Below are positions 25,301-36,281 of a stretch of DNA of 64,000 nucleotides, piece by piece; positions within the stretch are counted from its first letter, which is position 1; each line of letters begins with the position of its first letter. The notes under the pieces were generated by a model. The model worked only from the letters and a program-made list of their open reading frames with translations. It did not search any database and was not told the origin of the DNA. This stretch comes from Rhynchonema sp. JSB1_4 (taxonomy: Eukaryota > Nematoda > Chromadorea > Monhysterida > Xyalidae), in contig JASAMV010006779.1 in NCBI GenBank assembly GCA_030248065.1, positions 1-64,000 of the forward strand, given 5' to 3'. The translations under genes and the position numbers were made by a program.

Positions 25301-27346
25301 AATTGTTTAATTGGTCGTGGCTCGTGAGAGACCACGAAAATAATTTGCAATGACGACGGCGTGTTTATCTATAGTTGTTGAGAATTTTACGGCAATTAAA
25401 TTGTATAACATAAAAAACATTTATTGACGGACGGGTAACTAAGAAGCTTGGTTCTACACAGCTGAGGCATTTTTTCGTAACGTTGTCCCATCCATAAAAA
25501 GCTTTGCGATGAAAAATCCACGTTGAAACACTGACGAGCAGGAAGACATGTTTTGCAGCTATCGGTTTACAAAATTTGATTGTGACAAATATGTATGTAA
25601 TTAAATCAACCGCTAATAAAATTCCGTATTCGTAATCGCATGCCCACGCCAAACGCAGCGGCCTTGAGAATATACATACAATTACTGCAGCGTATTTTTT
25701 GTAAAAACTGAAAATTAGAATAATAAAAAACGAAAATAAAATTTAGAGTACTTTGCAGTGCGCAATGCCTCCTGTTACGTAACTAACGGACCTTCCACAT
25801 TTTACACACGTTTTACAAATGATACGCATAAAGGACAACACGAAGAAAGGACAATTTTAGTGGACGCGCGAACATCGCTAAAGGTTTACACCATTTACCA
25901 GATAAAAACCACAAAATAATATTGGTATAATGCAAGTTTGGAGGCGTCTTACTCACTGTTTGCTTTATATAGTTCACACCAATGAAAAATAAAGTTTATT
26001 TTGTCACTCGTAAACTTCTACGCAAGCCACCTACGGACACCTTTTTAAGTCAGTTGCGCACTTAAACAGCTGTGTGACAAACAAAAGTGTTGGCGCAGAC
26101 CGTTTAAGGTGTTTAAAAAGTACGCTGAGGTGCAGATGCAGCGTTGTTTTCATAATTGTGTGTTCCAGGAGAAATGAACAGAAGCGATTTTAAAAGAGAA
26201 CACGTTAGGTTGGTAGCTTTTCTCATGTTCGTTTAATCGACTCCCACGTCCAGCACAAACGTTAAGGTAGGTCTGTGAAAATGGTTATTCTGTTTTTTAC
26301 TATTGTACGCTCCATCTTTATTTTTCGGAGGTGCTCTGACCGCCTGGGCGTTTATTGGGAATGCCGGCGGTTACTTTTTCAGCACTATTTCTCGTGACAT
26401 TGCACGTAGTCTAGTGCTTGTGAAACGCACATCAAAAATTTATTGTCACCTCAAATATGAAAAACTAAACAGCAGATGCTAATTTTCTGTGGGCTTACAT
26501 GGTATTTTTCATCTCTTGTATTGGATGCTTTGTAATTGACGGTACATTTCTGATCGCGTGCTTCGTTTATGGGTCTCCTCACCACGGGTGGGCATGTATC
26601 AGAGACTGAGTCTTTATTGGTAATGGGCGTTTATATGTACTTTCAGAGATTGTCGGACCGCTGGGTGTTTATTAGGAAGGGGCGTTTTTTTGGAGAGGGG
26701 GCATTTTTAGGAAAATGCGGTATTTCTTTATCGCATTCGCTGTGACACTTTCTCCTGACAAAGAAAACTTGCACGCGCATAACGGACGCGGGATTTATCA
26801 CTGATTGTGCATAAAAAAATCACAGAAATATGGACGTATATAGAATAGGCAGAAAAATAAAAAGGCCATGAAAATTTCTTGTTATTTGGCACTTTCAGCA
26901 GCATCATTTCACTTTAAAACGGCCGTGAAAAAATGTTTGATCGTCTTTGAGCGACTTAAAGGTAGAGTTTACGTTTATGCGATGTAGCACTTACATACAT
27001 ACTGCGGTGTAAACACCGAGAAAACATAACGTTTTGGGAAATGATCAGATCAAAGTCAATAGGACCTTTCTCGCGGAAGTGTCAAAATATATCTGGAAGT
27101 CGACTTCCATAGATCACGGGTAATAGTATGGTGTAATGCACTTAACAATATCTATTCACAGCGCTAAGCGTAGATTTATGTCTACCATTACCACACACTT
27201 AAAAGAAGCAAGGAAATCTTGAGAAGAAGTTTCAGTTTTTGTTGCGATGTCAAGTTGTTTACAGCTAAAAATACGACAACCCAAATATTTCTGCATGTTT
27301 GTACATACAGTACACAATGCTTCATGGTTGGGCGTTGCATACAATT
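21416..27346. other. Gene-poor stretch
   Basis: No ORF here shows coding character: compositions are low-complexity and stop-interrupted, and no exon-like GC-rich segment bounded by splice sites was seen. Visible structure is limited to the family C end at 22218, the poly(A)-rich tract after it, and a short direct repeat of GCAGGCGTACGTTGCATGACATG at about 23953 and 23984 (31-bp period). Confidence 0.45.
22218..22416. repeat. MITE family C end next to a poly(A)-rich tract
   Basis: TATAGTCCGTCCACCAGCTC at 22220 matches the family C terminus and the following CATGGCACTTTGTGCTCCTG resembles copy 4 at 61178. The opposite end was not found. Positions 22287-22416 are almost pure A with a few C and G interruptions. 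Lysine- or phenylalanine-rich reading frames across it are artefacts. Confidence 0.7.
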
Positions 27347-27771
27347 TAGGCCGCATTCACAATGCAGCGGATTAGCGGGTTAGCGGATTAGCGGATTAGC
27401 GGGTTGCGGATTAGCGGGCCCGCTTTTCGCGCACGCTTTTGCATTCACAATGGAAATTGAAAAAGCGGATTAGCGGGTCAGCTAATTGGAGACCCGCTAA
27501 TCCGCTAACCCGCTAATCCGCTAATCCGCAAAAAGTGTTTGCGCTCACAATGCACGTCGTCCGAGTTTAGGTGAAAAAGTAGATTTACTTCAAAATTTTG
27601 TTGTTTGTGTCTTTCTTTGTTCAACAAATGGCAAATTACACACATCAAATCAATCAAATGTTGTTATTCTAAATGTTTCATTGGATTGCAGCATTTCCAA
27701 CCAATAAACAGAAATATAGGAACACCGATCACGAAAATAGCACGAATAACACATAGGCTTATATTAGAGTG

Positions 27772-27916
27772 GTCAACTCAAGTGGTCGAATCACTTTGTC
27801 AACTTACATTGTAGATTCGTCAACTCACCCCGAATGCCATGTATTATTTCTCGCATTTATTTGGGACTGCTGTGAGTTGACTAAGTGATTTGACCACTTG
27901 AGTTGACCATTGTAAT
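27772..27916. repeat. MITE family E, diverged copy nested in the foldback element
   Basis: The ends, GTGGTCAACTCAAGTGGTCG near 27772 and CCACTTGAGTTGACCA near 27895, are inverted repeats. The centre CATGTATTATTTCTCGC resembles the core of the copies at 12998 and 15572. Confidence 0.7.
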
Positions 27917-28081
27917 ATTAGCCAAACTTCGACCACATGCGCCTCAGGCAGGACGCAGTGTTTATGCACGAACAAACCTTCGCGTGTGTGATATCATAAG
28001 CACTGCACTGTCTAGTTTAGCGCAACACAGACTTGCAGTTTACACGCTGCTAGGTTTATCACTCGCTTTATAGCACGATCG

Positions 28082-28158
28082 ATGCAGAGCTGCGAAGCGC
28101 AGCGGTAGCGTGCTGGCCTGCTGAATAATAGGGCGCGTGTACGACACCGCCCATGGAC
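28082..28158 (+). repeat. tRNA-like segment (possible SINE head)
   Basis: The stretch GCGCAGCGGTAGCGTGCTGG has the form of an RNA polymerase III box A and is followed about 35 nt later by a decayed box B (GCGTGTACGACACC). Stem pairing is poor, so it is not a working tRNA. It lies in the interior of the foldback element. Confidence 0.35.
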
Positions 28159-28838
28159 ATCACTTTACATTATTTCTTCAGTTTTTTTGTTTTCATATGA
28201 AACCGTGTAAAAATAGCTGGCTGCTGTGGCAAAAATGTGAATGAGTTGAATTGCATTCTCGCATTGATTGTTCGATGCAAGTTATTTCTTCAGTGGCTGG
28301 CTGGCTGGCTTTACTTTCGCCACGATGCAAAGCCCGTCGGAAAAAAACAGCAAGCACATTTTGTAATACAGCATTTTACAACCTTGTCGTGTAGAGTCGA
28401 AACTGAACGCGATAATGATACCATACGTTGTAAAAAATCTCTTTTCCAAACATCAAACTGCAACAAAAACGTTTCCAATGAACGCAGGTGGTTAAGCTGC
28501 TAATGTATACACTTTTTTCATGCTCTGAAAATGTTTTGAAGGCAAATAATAAACTTCTGAACGTGCGCCTCCGGTGCTAATCCGCAAAAAAATAGAACCA
28601 GTTCTAATCGTGAAAAGCGGATTAGCGGACCCGCTAATCCGCTAACAGGCTAATCCGCTTTGCATTGTGAATGCACACGCGTGCAGCGGATTAGCGGATT
28701 AGCGGGTGTGAAAAGTTGCTCGCCCGCTAATCCGCTAACCCGCTAATCCGCTTTTTGCATTGTGAATGCAAAAGCGTGCGCATCTCGCCCGCTAATCGGC
28801 TAATCCGCTAATCCGCTTGCATTGTGAATGCGGCCTTA

Positions 28839-31800
28839 GTGGTGCGGTTGAGGAAAGCAGAGTGCGATTCGAATGCTTCTGGAGCATTTCTTTTCAAGAC
28901 GATGTGTCAAACTAATTTGAAAAGTTGTTGACAAAAATATTCGAAAGTGTATCGACCACAGTGCGACCTGATACGTAAGCAGGGCGGGACTGCTACTCGA
29001 CAAACTGGGATTTTCTGTATCAATTCACCTATGGCACGGTGTAATGTAACTTCGCAAAATATAAGTGCATGTTTGCCCGGGTAAAATACAGCCATAAATC
29101 ACTAAATTTTAAAAAAAATAATGAAAATCGCAAAGTCTGCTAAATGAGCCGTAGCATCATACAGAGACTTAGCAGCACTTACAGAGAGACCTGCGGCGCA
29201 CGCGAGATATCGAGAAAAAGAAAAATGTCCACAAAAACGAGTACAATAAACATTTTCAATTCTTTTGACGGGTGGGACACACGAAAGAGTCTGGGCGAGA
29301 CAGCTTTTCTCCGAAAACTCGGAAACCCGTTTTCGACCATAAGGCTCTTATTGGTTTTGTTGCCAGACTTGGGGGAAAATCTTGAGAAATTTCATAAGCA
29401 CTCCCATTTAAAAGGGTCTACATTAACTGAAGGAACTATGATTACCCGATAAACTGACAAGTGTCTTTGGACCCAGGAAAGCGGGGTCCTCTAAAGCAAA
29501 CCTCAGGCTCGACAACCAATGTCCGCGAGGGTTACCTTTGAACGCCACCAATTGTAATCAAAGTCCCTTCTTATGGTCATACGTCACCAAGTAGCAGTGA
29601 TCCATCTTAACTGCGCATGTCAACAGTTTAACCGTGTAAGTATTTCCCGCCCACAAGAAACGTTCTGGTACGCAAACAAACAGTAAATAAATATTGTATG
29701 TATAAATTTATTTGCAAAGTGTATTATTGTCACATTTTTATCAAGACCTAAAAGCTGTTGGAAAATTTGGAACTGCTACTTATATATGTATTTGCACCCG
29801 GTTTACGTGCCGGAGGAACTATATGTACAGTATGTACACAGATCCGTCTTCAGCACAGATTCTGCCAAGAGGTTCAATTTTCAAACCCCAGTGCCAAGAA
29901 AGGTGTTTGACTCACATGCGTGTGCCAAAGATCATGGAGTGGAAAAAGGGGAGGGAGACAGAGAGTATGCAGCCTCACGGTTCAAACATTCAAACAAAGT
30001 TTTTTGCGTGAAATCAAACCCAGCAGACGCACTGACGCGATATTCTAATTCGAAAGTAAGAGTTAAGACGTGTGTTTTGCGCATAATATGACCCTATCAG
30101 ACGGCGGGAATACAGGACTTTTTTGAACATCGAATTGAATAGATTTGGAAGTAAACTCTGTCTGTCTTATAAAACGCGCTGCAGAACAGAACGGGTTTTC
30201 TGGTTATACTGTCTGATCCAATCTTGACACCAAAATTGTTGAAGCTACTGTCTAGTGTCGTGGTGCCCGCGTAGTTGTTTTCTGGAGTACACTTGGCCCG
30301 TGGCGGATATACATACTGTTTGTGGCAAAAATTTTGTAATTGATCAGGGTCATTTATCTAAATTCTGCAATGTCGGTAATTCTGTAACAGAAATTTTAAT
30401 CTCGTGTTATCACCCCGCGCCCCCAAAAAAAGGAACGATTCGCAGCTTCCAAACGCCCACAATGACAATTGCACCACGATAGTTAAAAATGCAAAAAAAT
30501 GCGGCCAGAGACGGGACACGAGTTATTTTCGCCGGATAAAACGGTACCCGACTGCGCCAGGTTGGGACGGAAGTGTTGGATCGGCGGACTTCGATTACAA
30601 TAACGGGTTACGATTTTTTGGAAAAGGCAGGGATGCCGACCTGAAGCGACAATTTGTCTGTCACTTGTCAACAATTATACCCTGTCAAAAAATGGAAACA
30701 TGAAGTTCAAAGGAATCCGATTTCTGAACACGAGAAAGACTGTGAAGAATGCATTTCAGAACGAAAATACACATTAATGATCTCATGAGTCCATAATCAA
30801 AGAGATATGTATTTTAGGAGAATTCAGTTTCACAGGAAGGGAAAGTCGACATACATAGGGGATGGCATCAAGTGAAAATATATGTATCTGCAACACAGCA
30901 ATTTACGTGACGTTAAAATTGTGACTGCGTACGCACACGTGGGCCCGAAACTTCAACTTTTCGTAGTTTCTACAATGCGCACATGAAAAAATCTAAAGTT
31001 ATATGTACTTTATTCTTATTGTTATTGCTTCCAGGTTTGAATAAAAATCGATGCACAAAGAGCGAAAGTGTACATGCAACATGGTCTTCATGATGGTCTG
31101 TTGTGTTGACATTGTAAACAGCAAATGCACTTGAGTTTTGGTTGTGACGTGACGATACATCGATACGTTGTGGCGCAAAATGTTGGGGCCAAAAATTCGC
31201 ATAAATTTTTTTCCATTCCTTGTCGTACCTTGATGCTGATTGCAAAACGTTTATAATGCTCTTTAAAGTTGTCTGACGGCTCGAAATCTTGCTTGTTACA
31301 TTTTAAGCTAACAATGCCCATTTGGGAAACCCAGTTTTAACATGAAAAACAAGTGTAATTGGGACCGGACTCAATAATTTTGCAACAAGGTGGCAATATT
31401 TACGCACCTCCTCTCAAGCATTTGGTCAACCAATAGGAACCTAAACAGAATAACAATGGATAAATAAAAACGCAAAATTAACAAATTATAATGCCTAGTA
31501 GTCGGTGAAAATGCATGATGATGTGAGAGACTACCCGCTGGGAAAATTGCCCCCCACAATCATTGAAATGGCGAAACCCGCAACACTTGTTGGGTTGGGG
31601 TTCGCAACATCTACCCATTCATTCAGAATAAAACCTCGAGTATTAAACGATTATGACCACTATTTTCGCACATTTTCGATATTCTGCATGAAGTTTTATG
31701 ATAGGGAAAGTTTTTTTTACAACTTAGCGACGTTTACATCATGCATTAGGCGCAAAAAGCAGTCAACGTTCAATCAAAGTTGACACGCAAAACGCTTTAG

Positions 31801-32926
31801 GATGGGAGCGGTTGTAAAACAAAAACTTTGGTCGTCATAACACATTGCAATAAAGATTAGATTATTGCGCATTTGTCGCAAGACTATCACAGATATACAT
31901 AAGTTTTACAACTGTTGACGAAAAGTTCAGTGAACATTTTGAACTTTTAAATATAGGATCTGAACTCGGGAACCGCTCTGAGCGAAAAACCATCAAACAC
32001 TTTTAAAGATAACATGCCAAAGTGTCAAGACATCATACACAAAACCAAAAAAGGTTCGTGTGTTAGGTAAAACATATATATTTTCTGCATAATCTCTATA
32101 TATCACAATTACCCCATTTTTTGAAAACGAAACTGCTGTGCGCGCGTTCTAAAAGGCATGTTGGGTGCGGTGTCATGACAAGTAAACCATTCTTACAAAT
32201 GCTCAACAGTTTTTTACGTTTTGAAATAATAACGTCACGTCATCATACTGTAGGTAAATTGGGCATTGACTGTTTTGATGCGCCAGACAAATATGCACCT
32301 AGTACATACAACATCATCACGTGACTGAAATGGTATGAAAATCAACAGCAGAATAAGAGAGGTTACAAGATGGGGTGTAATTCACAAAACGGTGAGTGGA
32401 AAGTTCAGCGGAAATTTTGATGGAATGGACACGGTAGCAGAGAATTCCACAGAACTTTCCACTCCAACTCTCCACTCAACCGTTTATCGACCACAGTTCG
32501 AATAGCATCGTACTATGTATTTACACATTATTGTACAGCTGTGTAACTGTTGGTACACATGCTTGGCAGTGGTATTTTGCAACCATGAAATCGATTTTGA
32601 ACATTTAGAACTTACGTACAACTTGGGTAATGCTGACTTTTGACGAAAACGTACGTGCACAGCCGAAATGAAACCACACCATCATATATGTGTTGTAAAG
32701 AGAGGTAAAATGTTGATTAACGAGAAAACCATGTCGAAGTCATGTGTGCGTTAAAACAGCCGATGGATAATTGTTTGAACCAGGACTAGGCAGCTAAAAG
32801 CCTAAGTGGTTTAAGCCTGCCTAAAGCCAAGGCCTAACCCAAGCCAAGTTGAAACTATGCGCGACGATGTCCCCGAACCGTTTTTTTTGTCAACTGGCGA
32901 CCTACAAACTACATGTATAGTAACAC
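28839..32926. other. Gene-poor stretch
   Basis: No gene that I can support. Frames of 60-100 codons exist but lack domain signatures and flanking splice sites. A weak retroelement-like peptide is present near 30030 (see findings) and a 100-bp inverted repeat around 32383-32480 has arms AAACGGTGAGTGGAAAGTTC and GAACTTTCCACTC...AACCGTTT. Confidence 0.4.
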
Positions 32927-33110
32927 TACGCCAACACGAGCCCGATTTCTCAGGTGGCAGATCAGTGAAACATTCACACGTGGCTGCTGATTTGGGAAAT
33001 GTTACACGTTGTAGAATACAACGGGGTGCATGATGATTTTCACTTTCATTGTGTTTTGTGAACACACCGCCTCCGAAATCGGGCTCGTGTTGGCGTAGTT
33101 TTTCTTTACC
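32927..33110. repeat. MITE family A, copy 2
   Basis: Ends ACTACGCCAACACGAGCCCG and CGGGCTCGTGTTGGCGTAGT. The core GTGAAACATTCACACGTGGC then GCTGATTTGGGAAATGTTAC is shared with copies 1 and 3. Confidence 0.9.
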
Positions 33111-33936
33111 TTGTATTTACAGTATTAGCACATGCAGTATTCGCATCAAGTAAGCACAAAATGAGAAAAGGTCAAATAAGTTGAAGCATATACTACGTTA
33201 TGTAACCCTATAGTTGAAAAAATTATGCGCAAAAGAGGAAGAAAGTTATAGACACCAGTTTTTATGCCCAATTACGCATTGTATGACCAAAGTTTGATAC
33301 TCAACTGATGCACACATAATCACCGAAAGACTAGCAAAACAACAAGGAACGAAACTTCAATTCATTTTTGTTTTACAGCTATGTTTACAAAGTTCGAAGG
33401 CAATATTCTTACGCGCACGTAATTTGACATTGAACAGCTCTGTTCACTCACGGTGCATGTGCAGTGTGCAGTATATTAGACTTTGCAGAGTACAAAATGA
33501 ATGATAGCACGAATGAATCTGGCTGCGATCAAAACGTAAATACAGTAATGGTGCAACTTGCACCCAGTCACTGTAGAGGTCATTCCAACCCACGCAAAAG
33601 TTTACCGATAGATACGTAAACAGCGTTCCCGTCCTCATCATAAGGCATATGTGTCCACGCGTGTTACGGTATGTCATGTCTGTGTGTGCACGTTGTATTG
33701 TAGCTGGCCTTGACACATCATGGACTCCACAATCTGCAGGACACTTGCGGGAGATGTTCTGGACACTGTCCTGTCATAATGGTTGCGAACAGATTTTACA
33801 CGTATAGCCACTTAAAGCGGGAAACCGTATATCTCATGCTTGCTTTTTTACTACGCAGTTAGACTGTTTATGTCCAACGGTCACAAAAACAACGATCAAA
33901 CGAGATAAACCACGTTAAAACTGTCAGAATTTATCT

Positions 33937-34183
33937 TTGAAAAGTTGCTTTCAGGAACAAACGCGAGCTTGTGCCGACTTACGCTCACCCTTTTAAAAAA
34001 GAAAGGCAGAGAGACCAAAAAACCAACCCGCTCACTGACAAAACAAACCTTTAACAAAACATTCACCCCTGGCTTTGCTAACACCTGGATTCAATCCCTA
34101 TAAATGTTCTGCCGTTGCCTGATCAAAAGGGGCAGCGTAAGTCGGCACAAGCTCGAGTTTGTTCCCGAAAGCAAATTTTTAAA
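33937..34183. repeat. Inverted-repeat MITE
   Basis: Arms of about 46 nt pair across a spacer of about 150 nt: GCGAGCTTGTGCCGACTTAC at 33961 against GTAAGTCGGCACAAGCTCG at about 34137, continuing into TTGCTTTC / GAAAGCAA. No ORF. Confidence 0.8.
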
Positions 34184-34789
34184 AATTAATTCTCACAATT
34201 TAAACGCATTTCATTTTGTTTGAACGATGTTTTTGTGATCACTCATCGTATATAGTCACATTTTATTGCGAAAGGCCGGATTCTGAGAGCATGCGATATC
34301 CGGTTGCCCGGTTTAAGAAAGGGTTTTTCAAAACAATAACCCAAGCTGAACTGAAAAAATCGCGCCAACGCTACGAAACTGAATATACAATGTGCAATCC
34401 AAATTTGTTTACTGACTGGTTGGTGAATGAATCATTTCACCATTGGTTAATTCGAACAGGATGTGGGCACAAAAACGAATGTGAACTCCAACTGTTTCCA
34501 ACTTGTACAAAAACATTTGTGTAACACGTTAAAATGTTGGTTAAAGTGTCAGCAGTGCTGTGCTTGTGTCTGGTACTGGATGTTGTACACTAATTCAGCA
34601 TCAAGGTTAATCTCGTGTGCCTGTTCTGGTGATGCTTGTAAAATATGCTTATGTGTCGATTACCGTAATTCCATGGAAAAGGACCCGAGAAAGATACTGA
34701 CAACAAACATTAATTTTAAGCGCCTGTCATCCACGTCGTTCATCCTTACTTCCCCCATCCAACTAAGAGCCTTGGGCATTTGAATTTCA

Positions 34790-34864
34790 GAGACGAACAG
34801 CGTCAATTCACAATACACGGAATATATTGCCATGTATTGTGAGTTGGTGCTGTTCGTCTCTCAA
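34790..34864. repeat. 75-bp hairpin element
   Basis: AGAGACGAACAGCGTCAATTC pairs with GAGTTGGTGCTGTTCGTCTCT, and CACAATACA with TGTATTGTG. The loop is only about 15 nt. It is the smallest complete palindrome in the gene-poor region. Confidence 0.8.
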
Positions 34865-34909
34865 AGACACGCAAAGATTGCCTTACGGCACTGCCATCTC
34901 GGCAACATC

Positions 34910-35165
34910 AAACTTGTGTTCTCGAAAAATATGGCCGATTTTTTGGAACGTTTGGCGCCATCACCGAGTGAAGCAATGGTTTGAGCGACTGAAGTTGGCA
35001 TGATAAGTTATCCAGAAGCTGTTGTAATCCTATCCACGTGTTACTTGACCTGCAGCTCATGCTGCGTTTCTGCGCCGGTCGTTCCAAGTTGTGAAAAAAT
35101 TCACTTTTTTCTGTAACGAAAAGTCCCTCCACCAAGAGATAGCGAATCTCCAAGGAGCTGAGGGC
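34910..35165. repeat. Repeat F, single arm
   Basis: The arm sequence also forms both halves of the large inverted repeat at 58865-60420. Shared blocks include GTTACTTGACCTGCAGCTCA-type text, AAAAAATTCACTTTTTTCTG and CCACCAAGAGATAGCGAATC. Here it stands alone, abutting a GC-rich inverted repeat, so it is probably a truncated or rearranged copy. Confidence 0.75.
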
Positions 35166-35885
35166 GCGCCCATGTAGGCCAGGGCCATGAAAAATAATCG
35201 ATGTCCGAGGCCGTGGCCCCGGCCCCGGCCCTGCTCTACATGGGCGCACCGGGGGCCGGGGCCGTGGCATCAGCGAAACATTTTTCTGATCAGGCGACAG
35301 GGTTGTCAATAATCCAACATTGGTTTCGTGCAGCTGTGCCTGTGTTCGCCTTGGGTGTGCTATTGGCTGATACATCAAGCGCACGGCTATTTTGTGCTTT
35401 TGTCTAATTTGTTCAAGCAAATTAACTTAAAATGCTTCATTCTTGAAAAAACGTCATCAGGTGAGATTAATTGTTTGTTCAACCGCAGTGAACGCAATGG
35501 CTATATGCAATAGAGTAACCCATGTTTCAACCAATAAGCGAAAAGCGCACGTCGTTTATGTGCACGGTCAGAAGCGGACTGTATGCACTATACGTGATAA
35601 GTGCAGGTAGATGTTCCGTGTTTGTCAAACAATAACTGCACCCTGAATTTGCAATTTACAAATTTGCATAACCTAAAGAAAACAAAACACAAAATAGTCG
35701 TGCTCTTGATATATCTGGCAACAGCACATCCGATGCGAACACACACGCACGCGAAGATATACGAAGCCAATGTTGGATTATTGACAACATTGTAGCTGTA
35801 ACGTGGCCTGGCCAGAAAAATGTTTCGCTTATACCCCGGCCCAGGCCCCGGCGCTGAGCTACATGGCCGCTCCCTAACCTGAGAA
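35165..35885. repeat. 720-bp inverted repeat with GC-rich tips
   Basis: Arms at about 35200-35430 and 35640-35885 pair imperfectly. Both contain GCGAAACATTTTTCTG / CAGAAAAATGTTTCGC and GTCAATAATCCAACATTGG with its complement. The outer ends are GC-rich (CCCCGGCCCCGGCCCTGCTC on the left). Together with repeat F at 34910 this may be one composite foldback. Confidence 0.75.
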
Positions 35886-36281
35886 CAAAAATATTGTTTT
35901 TTTCAAAAGCACCCAGACTGGTATTTGCGTACTCTCTCGCTAAAATACTGATTTTACGTGACACGCATGCAGCCAAAACATTGCCGACTTGTGCTCGTGG
36001 TTATGGAGTCCTTAGAAATGTGTCACCATAAAAATAATCTTTTTCTTTGCTTATCAAACAGCAGCACCAAACTTTAGCATGAACTGTGCTCACGCTTTTC
36101 GAACCATTTCCGGTTTTTACAAAGTTTGTCCACTGTTGTGGTTTCCATGGCAACCGCGTCACGCACATTGGTACTTTGTAGCGCGCGGATAGATTTATAC
36201 ATCGGCGCTTCAAACTTATTTTTGATTTGCTGTGCTAGACCAAAGAAGAAACACTGATCTTGCGCATAAGCCAAGCGAACA

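Larger units (their letters stand above)
27347..28838. mobile_element. 1.5-kb foldback DNA element, non-autonomous
   Basis: Terminal inverted repeats TTAGGCCGCATTCACAATGC (left) and GCATTGTGAATGCGGCCTTA (right) are flanked by TA. Each end (27360-27540 and 28560-28830) is packed with the unit GCGGATTAGCGGG and its complement CCCGCTAATCCGC in both orientations, so each terminus folds on itself and also on the other end. Internal copies of CATTCACAATG mark module borders. The middle (27541-28560) has no transposase; it holds a nested family E MITE and a tRNA-like segment. The TA flanks hint at Tc1/mariner-like mobilisation, but the architecture is of the Foldback type. Confidence 0.85.
33111..36281. 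other. Gene-poor stretch rich in inverted repeats, upstream of stum
   Basis: No gene recognised before the stum start at 36282. Apart from the inverted repeats listed separately (33937, 34790, 34910, 35165) I see nothing to annotate; the stum promoter is expected in the last few hundred bases but shows no motif I can name. Confidence 0.4.

Noticed and set aside
34216..34524. 102-codon plus-strand frame
   Set aside because: No domain, no flanking splice sites, AT-rich composition like surrounding intergenic DNA.
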